DNA from: DASQZK01 sp963771005
GTDB taxonomy: Bacteria > Bacteroidota > Bacteroidia > Bacteroidales > GCA-2748055
NCBI GenBank assembly: GCA_963771005.1
Contig: CAVYRO010000002.1
Coordinates: 558,001 to 622,000, forward strand
Reading direction: 5' to 3'
DNA length: 64,000 bases
Shown here: in pieces, positions 43,229 through 52,916 of the stretch
How the letters are laid out: each line of letters opens with the position of its first letter
Position numbering within the stretch: position 1 is the first letter of the stretch
Position numbers and translations under genes: made by a program
Notes under the pieces: model-generated
What the model was told of the DNA's origin: nothing
The model's input: the letters and a program-made list of their open reading frames with translations, nothing else
Databases searched by the model: none

Positions 43229-43498
43229 ATGGCACAGAACACATCAGAGATCAGGTATCTCACACCTCCGTCAGTTGAGATCAAAAAGAAAAAATACTGC
43301 CGGTTCAGAAAGAACAGGATAAGATACGTGGATTATAAAGATCCCGAATTCCTGAAAAAATTCCTGAACGAGCAGGGAAAGATCCTTCCCCGCAGGGTAA
43401 CCGGCACCTCCCTGAAATACCAGCGAAAGGTAGCCACCGCCATCAAAAGGGCCAGGCATATTGCTATTCTGCCTTATGTAACTGACCTGTTAAAATAA
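43229..43498 (+). CDS. rpsR: Ribosomal protein bS18
   Basis: An 89-aa bS18. KKKYCRFRKNRIRYVDYKD and the block LKKFLNEQGKILPRRVTGTSLKYQRKVATAIKRARHIAILPY (core PRRVTGTSLKYQRK) are family signatures. It partners bS6 on the small subunit and lies between rpsF and rplI. Confidence 0.97.
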   Translation: MAQNTSEIRYLTPPSVEIKKKKYCRFRKNRIRYVDYKDPEFLKKFLNEQGKILPRRVTGTSLKYQRKVATAIKRARHIAILPYVTDLLK

Positions 43499-43515
43499 AA
43501 CCGGAGGATATAAAA

Positions 43516-43962
43516 ATGGAAATCATACTTAAACAAGATATACCCAACCTGGGTCAGAAGGACGATATCATCAGTGTGAAAAGCGGATATGCCCGTAATT
43601 ACCTGATCCCTAAAGGTATGGCTTTAAGCGCAACCTCTTCTGCCAGGAAGAATCATACTGAAATCCTTCGTCAGAGGGCACATAAGGAAGAAAAACTCCG
43701 TGAAGAGGCTCAGAAAGCGGCTAAAAAACTTGGCGAAGTCTCCCTTGTCATCGGTGCCAAAACGAGTACGAAAGGAAAGATATTTGGTTCTGTCAATACC
43801 ATTCAGATCGCCGAAGCACTTACGGAAAAAGGCTTTGACATCGACAGGAAGAACATCCATATCAAGGAGGAACTCATAAAAGAAGTTGGAAATTACACGG
43901 CAACGGTGAAACTGCACCGTGATGTTTCCGTTGAGATCCCCTTTGAGATCAAGGCGGAATAG
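43516..43962 (+). CDS. rplI: Ribosomal protein bL9
   Basis: A 148-aa bL9 of the L1-stalk base. The N-terminal domain MEIILKQDIPNLGQKDDII, with GYARNYLIPKGMAL, is followed by the long connecting helix and a C-terminal domain (KIFGSVNTIQIAEAL, IKEVGNYTATVKLH). Last gene of the operon. The following 676 bp hold only repeats up to ridA. Confidence 0.97.
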   Translation: MEIILKQDIPNLGQKDDIISVKSGYARNYLIPKGMALSATSSARKNHTEILRQRAHKEEKLREEAQKAAKKLGEVSLVIGAKTSTKGKIFGSVNTIQIAEALTEKGFDIDRKNIHIKEELIKEVGNYTATVKLHRDVSVEIPFEIKAE

Positions 43963-44024
43963 AGGGAGGAAAGATTTGGTGAGTTGTTGATTTGTTGAGT
44001 TGTTGATTGAAGAGTGAGGAAGAG

Positions 44025-44150
44025 GAACGCGGATTGGACGGATAAACACGGATTCTCACGGATGAAGAATTTGGTGATTTGGTGAAGTGGAAGAGGAACA
44101 CGGATTTGACGGATAAACACGGATTCTCACGGATGAAGAATTTTAGTCTA
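44025..44150. repeat. Duplicated CACGGATT-type repeat after rplI
   Basis: GACGGATAAACACGGATTCTCACGGATGAAGAATTT occurs twice (about 44037 and 44110; shared core AACACGGATTCTCACGGATG), flanked by TTGGTGATTTGGTGA words. Non-coding and related to the other CGGAT repeats of the window. Confidence 0.75.
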
Positions 44151-44157
44151 TCTAACT

Positions 44158-44330
44158 ACCTGAAACATAGTTATTAAACCCCTCCGGGGTTTCGATGCGT
44201 GCGTCCTCCTTACCACGGGCGTAACCGTGGCTAATACAATGGATCCCCTCCGGGGAAAAGAATCTTCTAAAACGAACTAGCTGAAACAATTAAATCCGTT
44301 CCGATAGCCATCGGAATCCGTCAAAACCCG
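44158..44330 (+). repeat. Structured repeat element, left copy of a long inverted pair
   Basis: Holds CCCCTCCGGGG palindromes at 44179-44189 and 44245-44255 around a CCACGG/CCGTGG hairpin (44213-44230), then the CCGATAGCCATCGG palindrome. About 150 bp recur almost unchanged in reverse orientation at 55.10-55.26 kb. It resembles a REP/MITE-like element; no transposase is near. Confidence 0.85.
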
Positions 44331-44349
44331 CGTAAATCCGCGTTCCTCT

Positions 44350-44520
44350 GCTCTTAAACCATTTCAAACCATTTCAAACAACATCAAACCATATCAAACC
44401 ATATCAAACCATTTCAAACCATATCAAACCATATCAAACCGTTTCAAACCATATCAAACCATTTCAAACCATATCAAACCATTTCAAACCATATCAAACC
44501 ATATCAAACCATTTCAAACA
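44350..44520. repeat. Seventeen tandem 10-bp units (ATTTCAAACC / ATATCAAACC)
   Basis: Same 10-bp unit as at 34.99 kb, here mixed with an ATAT variant. The remaining bases to ridA (44521-44638) carry TGTGAAATCTGTGG-type and TTGGTGATTTGG words only. Confidence 0.93.
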
Positions 44521-44638
44521 ATCCTCAAACAACTCTTTCTGTGCTAATCTGTGAAATCTGTGGTGAAACTCTCCGAAGAATTTGGTGATTTGGTGATTGA
44601 AGAGATTCTTATGTAGTCTGAGACAGCAGCCGCGGTCC

Positions 44639-45016
44639 CTACTTCACCGCGATGGTCTCGATCTCCACCAGGGCTCCCAGGGGAAGGTCTTTTACAGCAA
44701 AAGAGGCCCTGGCAGGCGGATCAACCTTATAATAGGAACCGTAAACCTCATTCATTTCCTTAAAATTACCAATATTGCTGAGGAGAACCGTTGATTTTAC
44801 CACATGGGTATAATCATATCCTGCCGCCTCAAGGATAGCCCCGATATTCTTCATCACCTGTTCGGTTTGTTCCCGGATACCTCCCCCGGCCATTTTCCCG
44901 GTGGACGGATCTACAGGTACCTGTCCTGCAATGTATAAGGTGCCGTTGATCTCCACGGCCTGTGAATAGGGTCCTACTGCTGCAGGAGCCTTCGATGTTC
45001 TGATGATGCTTTTCAT
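44639..45016 (-). CDS. ridA: RidA family reactive-imine deaminase
   Basis: A 125-aa RidA/YjgF protein that hydrolyses reactive enamine/imine intermediates from PLP enzymes. APAAVGPYSQAVEINGTLYIAGQVPVDP (key GPYSQA and GQVP), the active-site Arg in PARASFAVKDLPLGALVEIE, and normal length support it. It is monocistronic between two repeat-filled or empty gaps. Confidence 0.95.
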   Translation of the reverse strand: MKSIIRTSKAPAAVGPYSQAVEINGTLYIAGQVPVDPSTGKMAGGGIREQTEQVMKNIGAILEAAGYDYTHVVKSTVLLSNIGNFKEMNEVYGSYYKVDPPARASFAVKDLPLGALVEIETIAVK

Positions 45017-45318
45017 TATTTAATAATTTTGATATTAAAGGTATTATGGAACCACATGATCGATCAGGATAATGTTACTCTTTTATTGTTATCAATCAAG
45101 TAGATTTCATTAATAATTCATTGATTTTTGTGTGATGATGGATACGGAATGGGGTTAAGGGTAAGTAAATATCCGGATACCTGTCTTTTTAATAAGTCCG
45201 GGCTTGCAATCCCGGTTTTGCAGGGCGATACACAGGGATTTCATCAGTGATTTATTTCGCGGTTGCGCCGAAATCAGAACAAAGCTACAGTGAATTCTTC
45301 ATTTATAAAAGAGAGTCA
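45017..45318. other. Gene-free gap between ridA and lptD
   Basis: 302 bp, AT-rich on the ridA side (its promoter should lie here on the minus strand) and with a short GC-rich stretch (AAGTCCGGGCTTGCAATCCCGG) near 45200. I see no gene, no convincing terminator and no member of the repeat families found elsewhere. Confidence 0.6.
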
Positions 45319-47985
45319 TCAGAAATTATCCTGCCATGGTATGCGCTTATCATACTTAAGGTCCCGGAGGAGCGTGGATTTAACATTTATAGTGAAATTA
45401 AAGCTTTTATACCGTCCGAACGGGATGGCGGTCAGACGCATTTCCCAGCAATGAAGATCTCTGTAGATGCTCATATTGGAAGTGGTGACCTTTGAATTTT
45501 TAAGGTCATATCCCGTTGATATCCCTATCTTCCATTTCGGCGTAAGGCTTAAATCTCCGTTTAAGCGCAGAGTCTGAACAACATTGACAGACCCCCGGTT
45601 TTTTGAGTAGTTGAAATCATAATTTGTGGTCACGCTCCAGGGAATGCTGAAGTCGACATAGTCCCCGTAATCCTGGTTTAAATTGCCAACTTCGCCGCCT
45701 GCAGGAGTGAGAGAGGCCGGCATCACCTCTTCTCCCTGGGTTGCTGTCGCCTCCGTTGACTTTTTCTCTGAGCCCCCCTGGAATCTCATCCCCATTGAAA
45801 AACCCATGTTGGTCAGACGGGCTATTTTTCCTGATTTTTCATATTCCAGCTTATTGATCCTGCGGCCATCCGAATCTATGGCGTACGGATCGGCGCTTCC
45901 CCTGAAATTGATATTTAATTTACCCTTGAGCAGCTTTGTATTTCCTGTGATCGAGACCGGCTGGAACATGATCGAATCGTCGAAATTCATATTCGTGGAG
46001 AAATTGAAATTATCGAGGATGCTCACTTTTTGGGTTTCGGTGGTGGAATCGGTCTCGACCCGCATCTTCGCCTCGACATTATTCCTCAGGGAGAAGCTCA
46101 TGGTTCTCACGCGGTTCCTCTGCGTAGGAGTGCCGTAAAGATAATTCTGATAAATCGAGTAGGTTTCAATGACCTTCCCGGACTCATCCCGGATATCCCT
46201 GTAATAATCAGGGAGAATGTTTGACAGATCGGGAATATAATTGAAGCTGATAGTGGGAGACATCACATGCCTTATAGCTATGATCTTGCTGTTGGGATTG
46301 GTGAACTGGTACATCCCGTATATTTTCGGTGCGAGAGAGATCCCTATCGAAGGATAGATCGCGTGTGCATAGGAAAGCCCTTCGATAGTATCGGTAACCG
46401 TTTTATAAAAAGTTGTATCCCCGTCTGTAATAACTTCCCTGTGCTTCTCAATGTGACTTGTATAACCGACCCCGGAATAACTCAGGTTCGGGGATATGGT
46501 TATGATCCGTAGTTTTTTAGGCTTATAGTTCCAGATCAGCGGGATCTCATGCCTGAAGCCGTTCGTCATATTGTCGAAAACATGTCTCGTGAAGAGGGCT
46601 GTGTCGGTGGTCTGTATCTTGTTATTAAGAGTAGCCGTGTATTTCAGCTGGATCTGCTGGTACCATTTTTTTTTTCCGCTGCTATTCTTGAGATCGAACG
46701 GATTGATCGTGTTCATGGTGACCGTCATGTTTGGCAGGTTCAGGTTGACGTTTCCGGTCTGGCTGTTCTGTGAATGATTTGCGCTTGCCGTGAGGTTGAA
46801 AGGGCTGTTGGGCCACCTTTTCTGAAAGGAGATACTGGACTGCTTCTGGTTTGTAAGTGCGTTTTGAAGACTGTAACTGTGGTTCTGGTCAAATCTTTGG
46901 GTGGAAAGATTTACGCTTGCCCTGAACTGCCGGTTCGGATTTGCCTTGGGATCCTGGCTGTGCGACCAGTTTATGGAGTAGTCGACGTTCCTGGAATAGC
47001 CCTCGAGTCCCTTTTCACCGTTTATATTTTTAAAATACCTAAGGTCTGCATTTCCGTTGAAATGATACCGCCACCGGTAAGATGAACCGGCCCGGATCCC
47101 CCATGTCCCGTTGGTGTAAATACTGCCGGTAAGCCGCAAGTCCGCAAAATCATTGATAGCCCAGTAATATCCCCCATCCTGCAGGTAAAATCCCCTCCTT
47201 GCCTCTTCACCGTAGGATGGGATAAGCACCCCTGATGTGCTTTCCCTCTTATTGGGAAAAAAACCAAATGGCAGGCCTATGGGAATTGGGATATCTTCGA
47301 TCACCAGATATGCAGGACCGGAAACGATCTTGTCACCGGGTATGGATTTAGCTTTGGTCAGTGCGATGTAATAGTCGGGATTCTCCTTATCGCAGGTGGT
47401 ATATTTCCCGTTCTTTAAGTTGATATTTCCGAACTGGTCCTTCTTTGTCTTTTCGGCATGAAGGTAGCCTCCCTCCTGCTCGGTACGGACTACTTCGATG
47501 TATCCTTTTTTGGAATTGAAATTATACCGGAGCCGGTGCGCATCCATCTTCTGGTCGCCGTCCTCGAATACGGGGCGTCCGACGATGGTACCTGATGAAT
47601 CAGGCATTCCTTCCGCAAAAACCGTATTGTTTGTCATGTCGAACTCGATATAATCGGCCTGGAGTTTGATATTGAGGTAACTTACCTCGGCTGTTTTATA
47701 CAGGAAGATCTTTTTGCCGTCGATGCTCATTACAACGGAATCTGCCGCGCTGTAATGAACTTCGGCATCGATCCCGCCCGAGGAAGGTTTTTCCTGAACC
47801 GTATCCCCTGCAAGGATCTGTGCCGGTGTAAGGACCGTAGAGTCGAGCCGGGTTGTGTCGGGCCGGGTTGTATCGAACCCGGTTGTGTCGATAGAAACAG
47901 ATGTAGTATCCTGAGTGAATGCCAGTTTACCGGAAAGAAGTAAAAATGTTGATATTATAAGGACTGTATGTAAGTTAATATGCAA
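45319..47985 (-). CDS. lptD: LptD/OstA-type LPS assembly outer-membrane protein
   Basis: An 888-aa outer-membrane protein. Signal peptide (ends near AFTQ), a Thr/Asp-rich linker with TTRPDTTRLDST repeats, then the OstA domain (VHYSAADSVVMS, YIEFDMTNNTVFAEG, GKYTTCDKENPDYY, IPIGLPFGFFPNKR). A long C-terminal beta-barrel of alternating aromatic strands follows (YSINWSHSQDPKANP, DYDFNYSKNRGSV). It would insert LPS into the outer leaflet. Bacteroidota LptD are usually of this length. It is divergent from the amidase gene across 71 bp. Confidence 0.88.
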   Translation of the reverse strand: MHINLHTVLIISTFLLLSGKLAFTQDTTSVSIDTTGFDTTRPDTTRLDSTVLTPAQILAGDTVQEKPSSGGIDAEVHYSAADSVVMSIDGKKIFLYKTAEVSYLNIKLQADYIEFDMTNNTVFAEGMPDSSGTIVGRPVFEDGDQKMDAHRLRYNFNSKKGYIEVVRTEQEGGYLHAEKTKKDQFGNINLKNGKYTTCDKENPDYYIALTKAKSIPGDKIVSGPAYLVIEDIPIPIGLPFGFFPNKRESTSGVLIPSYGEEARRGFYLQDGGYYWAINDFADLRLTGSIYTNGTWGIRAGSSYRWRYHFNGNADLRYFKNINGEKGLEGYSRNVDYSINWSHSQDPKANPNRQFRASVNLSTQRFDQNHSYSLQNALTNQKQSSISFQKRWPNSPFNLTASANHSQNSQTGNVNLNLPNMTVTMNTINPFDLKNSSGKKKWYQQIQLKYTATLNNKIQTTDTALFTRHVFDNMTNGFRHEIPLIWNYKPKKLRIITISPNLSYSGVGYTSHIEKHREVITDGDTTFYKTVTDTIEGLSYAHAIYPSIGISLAPKIYGMYQFTNPNSKIIAIRHVMSPTISFNYIPDLSNILPDYYRDIRDESGKVIETYSIYQNYLYGTPTQRNRVRTMSFSLRNNVEAKMRVETDSTTETQKVSILDNFNFSTNMNFDDSIMFQPVSITGNTKLLKGKLNINFRGSADPYAIDSDGRRINKLEYEKSGKIARLTNMGFSMGMRFQGGSEKKSTEATATQGEEVMPASLTPAGGEVGNLNQDYGDYVDFSIPWSVTTNYDFNYSKNRGSVNVVQTLRLNGDLSLTPKWKIGISTGYDLKNSKVTTSNMSIYRDLHCWEMRLTAIPFGRYKSFNFTINVKSTLLRDLKYDKRIPWQDNF

Positions 47986-47995
47986 CTTATTATAC

Positions 47996-48003
47996 TATTT
48001 TTG
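47996..48003 (+). promoter_or_regulatory. Candidate -7 box for the amidase gene
   Basis: TATTTTTG fits TAnnTTTG, 53 bp before the ATG; the -33 element is weak. Confidence 0.4.
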
Positions 48004-48056
48004 TAGCTGTTGAGTTTTATTTCAAAAGTCCCCAAAACTAATCAAAATACGGAAGA

Positions 48057-49253
48057 ATGACACTATTGGCAAACACGATTTGTCAACAATATAAACGAAT
48101 TCCCGCATACATTCTTATATGGGTAATAACCTTTTTTACAGCAGGTCAGATCGCCCAGGCTGACGGGGGTCCTGTCCCCAACGACCGTGTAAAAGTGGTG
48201 GTTATCGATCCGGGTCATGGTGGAAAAGATCCCGGTGCATCAGGGAAGCATATCAGGGAGAAGGATGTTGTTCTCGCCATTGGTCTCAAACTCGGTAAAT
48301 ATATAGAAGACAATTTTTCCGATGTCAAGGTGATCTATACACGGAGTACCGATGTGTTCATACCCCTTCACGAACGAGCCGACATCGCCAATAAAAACAA
48401 GGCCGACCTGTTTATAAGTATCCATGCCAATTCCCTTCCGGGCTCACCGGCCATTGGTACCGAGACCTATGTTATGGGTGAATATAAAAACAGCTCCAAT
48501 CTCGAGGTGGCCAAGAAGGAGAATTCCGTGATAACCCTGGAAGATAACTATTCAACCCGTTACGAAGGTTTTGATCCCAATTCAGCCGACTCCTATATTA
48601 TTTTCAGCCTCCTGCAGAAGACATACATGTACCAGAGTCTCGAGTTCGCCGGTTCCGTCCAGGACCAGTTCAGGGAGAGGGCTCACAGGATTGACCGTGG
48701 AGTTAAAATGGCCGGATTTGTTGTACTGTGGAAAACGACCATGCCAAGTGTACTCATCGAAACCGGCTTCTTAACTTCAGACCATGAGGAATCCTTCCTC
48801 GGCTCCGAACAGGGGCGGGATTACATTGCTTCGGCCGTTTTCAGGGCGTTCAAGGCATATAAGACTAAAATCGAGAGTAACAGTCATTTCGAAGTGACGA
48901 TAAGAGACAGTTCGGCGTCAAAAACGGTGGAAACCGAAGGCAAAGAGATGATCATTCCTGCGCTGGGTACACCCGAAAATGAACTTTTTTTCAAGGTGCA
49001 GGTTCTATCATCACGAAAAAAATTCAGTAAAGATGATCCTTACTTTCAGGGTTTACCCAATGTGGAATCCTTTGAGTCAGGAAAATGGATCAAGTACGCA
49101 GTGGGAAGGTCCTCATCGTACTCAGAAATCATAAATTATTGCAGTGAAGTGAAGAAGAAATTTCCCGACGCGTTTGTTGTGGCTGTCAGGGACGGGAAAA
49201 TTATCAGTCTGAAGGAAGCCCTGCAGGAAATAAATAACCAGACAAACCAATGA
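48057..49253 (+). CDS. N-acetylmuramoyl-L-alanine amidase (Amidase_3)
   Basis: A 398-aa cell-wall amidase that cuts the muramoyl-alanine bond. An N-terminal signal or anchor segment (YILIWVITFFTAGQIAQA) is followed by Amidase_3: zinc His in VIDPGHGGKDPG, Glu in REKDVVL, His in FISIHANS, catalytic Glu in VLIETGFLT. Residues about 310-398 resemble a SPOR-like domain (ELFFKVQVLSSRKKF, KYAVGRSSSYSEI) that may bind denuded septal glycan. Its stop overlaps the MCE gene start by 4 nt, coupling wall cleavage and an envelope transport gene. Confidence 0.92.
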   Translation: MTLLANTICQQYKRIPAYILIWVITFFTAGQIAQADGGPVPNDRVKVVVIDPGHGGKDPGASGKHIREKDVVLAIGLKLGKYIEDNFSDVKVIYTRSTDVFIPLHERADIANKNKADLFISIHANSLPGSPAIGTETYVMGEYKNSSNLEVAKKENSVITLEDNYSTRYEGFDPNSADSYIIFSLLQKTYMYQSLEFAGSVQDQFRERAHRIDRGVKMAGFVVLWKTTMPSVLIETGFLTSDHEESFLGSEQGRDYIASAVFRAFKAYKTKIESNSHFEVTIRDSSASKTVETEGKEMIIPALGTPENELFFKVQVLSSRKKFSKDDPYFQGLPNVESFESGKWIKYAVGRSSSYSEIINYCSEVKKKFPDAFVVAVRDGKIISLKEALQEINNQTNQ

Positions 49254-50203
49254 AATTCAAAAGCGAAGTAAAGATTGGAATTATTGTTATCGTAACCATC
49301 GCTCTTGTCATCTGGGGGATCAACTTCCTGAAGGGTAAAAACATCCTTCACCGGAGCAGTGTTTATTACACCGTGTTTTCCAACGTCGCCGGCCTGGAAA
49401 AAACCGCCGCCATCTATATCAACGGTTATAAGATCGGGCTGATCAATGACATCCATTTTGAAAAAGGCGATCTCGCGGATATCATTGTTTCTTTCGCTGT
49501 CAACCAGGATTTCGACATTCCCCGGGGTTCGGTGGCCGAACTTTACAGTTCATCTATCGTTGGCACCAAGTCAATCCGCATCGTCCCTTCATCTTCGGAA
49601 ACTTATTACAGTTACGGTGATACCCTGCCTTCCCGTATTGCTCCCGACATGATCTCAAGTCTCCAAAACCAGATCGCACCGTTGACAAGCAAGGCTGAAA
49701 GCGCCATCGCTTCGGCCGACTCCCTTGTAAGCTCGCTTAATGATGTACTCGATTCGCAAAGAAGAGAAGATCTCAGGAAATCCCTGGATAACCTGAGTTC
49801 CGTTTCCAGTTCTCTCAAAGGCCAGTTGGGGACCGGCGGAGATCTTAGCCAGACGCTTGGGGAACTGAAAAAATTCAGTGTGATGCTCGGTGATAACCGG
49901 CAGAAATTGGATTCCATTTTCACAAACCTCGAATCGATGAGCGATTCGCTCGGAAAATCCAATGTGAAACAAACCCTCGCAAGTATCGACAAAACATTTG
50001 CACAATCTTCCCTCCTCCTTGAAAAGATCAATAACGGCGAGGGAACGCTTGGTATGCTTGCCACCAATGACAGTCTTTACAACAACCTCAGATCGTCCAC
50101 CGAAAGCCTGGACCTTCTTCTAAATGATCTCAGAGAACATCCCAGGAGATATGTTCATTTTTCCATTTTTGGCAAAAAAGAGAAACCTGAAAAAGAACGG
50201 TAG
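49250..50203 (+). CDS. MlaD/MCE family protein
   Basis: A 317-aa protein with one N-terminal membrane helix (VKIGIIVIVTIALVIWGINFL) and an MCE domain (about 38-125: YYTVFSNVAGLEKTAAIYINGYKIGLI). A coiled-coil-like region of Ser/Leu heptads follows (DSLVSSLNDVLDSQ, LGELKKFSVMLGDN) and a basic tail. MCE proteins form hexameric lipid channels in the periplasm (Mla-type phospholipid transport). The partner permease and ATPase genes are not in the window. It is coupled to the amidase gene. Confidence 0.9.
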   Translation: MKFKSEVKIGIIVIVTIALVIWGINFLKGKNILHRSSVYYTVFSNVAGLEKTAAIYINGYKIGLINDIHFEKGDLADIIVSFAVNQDFDIPRGSVAELYSSSIVGTKSIRIVPSSSETYYSYGDTLPSRIAPDMISSLQNQIAPLTSKAESAIASADSLVSSLNDVLDSQRREDLRKSLDNLSSVSSSLKGQLGTGGDLSQTLGELKKFSVMLGDNRQKLDSIFTNLESMSDSLGKSNVKQTLASIDKTFAQSSLLLEKINNGEGTLGMLATNDSLYNNLRSSTESLDLLLNDLREHPRRYVHFSIFGKKEKPEKER

Positions 50204-50572
50204 GAATTCCGGATCTTACTTTTCGAATTCAAAGTACTAAGTCCGGTAATATTTTTTTGACCAATGAGACCTTACCAGATGATCTCCGGCCACCTTTTCA
50301 ACCTGATGCGTTTAATGAATACATCAATAAAGATTTCTAAACATTTCATAAACAATTTTTTAAGATCAGATATTATTAAATGACTGATAATCAAATACTT
50401 AATTTTTTTAAAAGATTTCTACTTTTTTAATCATCTGAAAATAAAACGGATAAACGACTTACTACATAATCAAGTCTTTTTAAATTTTTTTTTTAGTTTT
50501 TTTTTCACAATCTTAGCTAAACAAACTCTGTTGCCCTAAAATATTCATAACCAAGTAAAAATTCTCTGACTA
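50204..50572. other. AT-rich gap upstream of dnaA
   Basis: 369 bp, strongly AT-rich with T-runs near 50485-50515. I looked for DnaA boxes (TTATNCACA or its complement) and see none, so an origin here is not supported. It presumably holds the dnaA promoter, which I cannot place with confidence. Confidence 0.6.
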
Positions 50573-51994
50573 ATGCACGACCAAGTTTGGAATAATTGCC
50601 TCAAGGTGATTAAGGACAATGTGCCCTCCATCAGCTACCGTACCTGGTTTGAGCCAATTGTACCCCTTAAACTTGAGGATAACATTCTGACTATCCAGGT
50701 TCCCAGTCCTTTCTTTTACGAATACCTTGAAGAACAATACATTGACATATTACGTAAGGTATTGCGAAAGGAACTTGGTACGGAGGCGAAGCTTGAGTAT
50801 AGTGTGGTTATGCAGAATAATTCTTTTGCAAATCACAAACCCTATACGGTAAAATTCCCGGCAAAGAATAACAAGGAGCTCACCAACAATCCTGTTCCGG
50901 TTCCCATTGATCCCGAGGAAATGACGATCAAGAATCCATTCGTGATCCCGGGTATTAAAAAACTGAACATCGATCCGCGGCTGAACAGTTCCTATTCCTT
51001 CAGTAACTTTGTTGAAGGAGAGTGTAACCGGCTGGCACGCTCGGCAGGATATGCTGTTTCACATAACCCGGGAGGCACCGCATTCAATCCTCTCCTTATT
51101 TACGGGGATTCGGGGCTTGGGAAAACCCATCTGGGCCAGGCTATCGGTATCGAAGTGAAGGAAAAGTTCCCGGAAAAGACCGTTCTGTATGTTAACGCAA
51201 ACAAGTTCCAGACACAGTTTGTGGATTCCATAAGGAACAACAACAAGAATGATTTCCTGCACTTCTACCAGATGATCGATGTACTCATCATTGATGACGT
51301 TCACGAGTTCGCCGGAAAGGAAAAAACCCAGGATACTTTTTTCCATATTTTCAACCATCTGCATCAGTCGGGGAAACAGCTTGTCCTTACCTCCGACAAG
51401 CCGCCCGTCGAACTGCAGGGTATGGAACAACGGCTGTTGTCGCGTTTCAAATGGGGATTATCGGCCGATCTTCAGCCACCGGATTTCGAGACACGTATTG
51501 CCATACTTAAAAAGAAAACCTACAACGACGGAATTGAGATGCCTGACGATGTCATCGAGTATATTGCCACGCATATCTCCGATAATATCAGGGAACTTGA
51601 AGGAGCTCTTATCTCGCTCCTCGCGCAGTCAACGCTTAACAAAAAAGAAATTACACTCGATCTGACCCGGGAAATGATCGACAAACTGATCAAGAATACC
51701 AAGCGGGAGATAAGTATCGATTACATTCAGAAGATCGTTTGCAATTATTTCAACCTCGGTGTAGATTCCCTCCAGTCCAAGACCCGCAAAAGAGAGATCG
51801 TCCAGGCAAGGCAGGTCGCCATGTTCTTTTCCAAGAGCCTTACCAAGTCATCGCTCGCAAGCATCGGCATGCAAATCGGGGGAAAGGATCATGCCACGGT
51901 GCTCCATGCCTGTAAAACGGTGAATAACCTTCTTGAAACGGATAAACGCTTCAAAATCCAAATGGATGAAATTGAAAAGAAATTGAAGATTTAA
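50573..51994 (+). CDS. dnaA: Chromosomal replication initiator DnaA
   Basis: A 473-aa DnaA. Domain I (VWNNCLKVIKDNVPSISYRTWFEPI) is joined by a linker to the AAA+ domain: Walker A GDSGLGKT (about 178-185), Walker B VLIIDDVHEF, sensor and arginine-finger regions (MEQRLLSRFKWG). Domain IV carries the DNA-binding signature GGKDHATVLHACKTV. Start and length are family-like. It ends in a perfect intrinsic terminator. Confidence 0.98.
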   Translation: MHDQVWNNCLKVIKDNVPSISYRTWFEPIVPLKLEDNILTIQVPSPFFYEYLEEQYIDILRKVLRKELGTEAKLEYSVVMQNNSFANHKPYTVKFPAKNNKELTNNPVPVPIDPEEMTIKNPFVIPGIKKLNIDPRLNSSYSFSNFVEGECNRLARSAGYAVSHNPGGTAFNPLLIYGDSGLGKTHLGQAIGIEVKEKFPEKTVLYVNANKFQTQFVDSIRNNNKNDFLHFYQMIDVLIIDDVHEFAGKEKTQDTFFHIFNHLHQSGKQLVLTSDKPPVELQGMEQRLLSRFKWGLSADLQPPDFETRIAILKKKTYNDGIEMPDDVIEYIATHISDNIRELEGALISLLAQSTLNKKEITLDLTREMIDKLIKNTKREISIDYIQKIVCNYFNLGVDSLQSKTRKREIVQARQVAMFFSKSLTKSSLASIGMQIGGKDHATVLHACKTVNNLLETDKRFKIQMDEIEKKLKI

Positions 51995-52022
51995 ACAGGT
52001 TCCCCGGAACCTGTTTTTTTTA
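51994..52022 (+). terminator. Intrinsic terminator of dnaA
   Basis: AACAGGTTCC (51994-52003) and GGAACCTGTT (52006-52015) form a perfect 10-bp stem with a 2-nt centre, followed by a run of T to about 52022. It starts within the last base of the dnaA stop codon. Confidence 0.93.
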
Positions 52023-52033
52023 ACGTGAATTTT

Positions 52034-52916
52034 ATGATATACCTGATCCTCAGCATCCTGTCATCAACAGCTATCTTCATACTATTCAAATTCCTCGGCC
52101 ACTTAAACATTCCTGCCTTCCCCGTCATCGTTTACAATTATCTTTTTGCCACCATTCCGGGAATATTTTTCTCCATAAAAAGTATCCCTTCCGGACCCTT
52201 AACTGCAAAGCCATGGCTTCCCATGGCATTGATCATTGGGATCCTCTTTATCCTTATGTTTTATATCATAGGGCTCTCCTCGAAGAAGGCCGGCATATCG
52301 GTAACGACTGTGGCAAGTAAGATGTCGGTGGCAACACCTATTGCGTTTTCCATCCTTTACGATCCCGGGGACAGGCTTACATGGATAAAATTTGCAGGGA
52401 TCAGTCTCGCCCTTATTTCGGTTTTCCTCATCGTATACAGGAATGGCGGAATCCGGGTTTCGAGACAGGCCATATACCTGCCCTTCCTTCTTTTCGCCGG
52501 AATGGGTATCGTGGATTCCCTGGTGAAATATGCGCAATACAGGTATATCGGCAACGGGGAACTGGCTTTTTTTACACTCATTCTTTTCCTGGTCGCTTTT
52601 GTTACGGGGCTTACCGTGCTCGTAATCAAACGGAATTTGAAAAGTCTCATGGATCCGAATATCCTGCCATGGGGTATCATGCTGGGCATCGCAAATTTCG
52701 GCTCGGTCTTCTTCCTGATCCGCAGCCTGAACTACCGTTCTTCAGGGATGAGCATGTTTGACAGCTCATCAGCTGTTTGCCATTAACAATACGGGCATCG
52801 TCGTTCTCTCCGTACTTTCCGGTCTCATTCTCTTCAGGGAAAGACTGAACGCCATAAATTGGACCGGCATTGTGCTATCCCTGGGTGCTATCATCCTTTT
52901 TTCAACTGCAATATGA
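52034..52916 (+). CDS. DMT/EamA family transporter, frameshifted
   Basis: A membrane protein of about 290 aa with roughly ten helices of the EamA type (MALIIGILFILMFYIIGLS, ISLALISVFLIVYR, FTLILFLVAFVTGLTVLVI). The first frame stops at 52786 (SSSAVCH); skipping one base near 52768-52776 continues it as SLFAINNTGIVVLSVLSG to 52916, the normal last helices. A GTG at 52025 also opens the frame, but ATG at 52034 is better placed after the terminator. Its end overlaps the YigZ-family gene as ATGA. The substrate is unknown (export of metabolites is typical). Confidence 0.8.
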
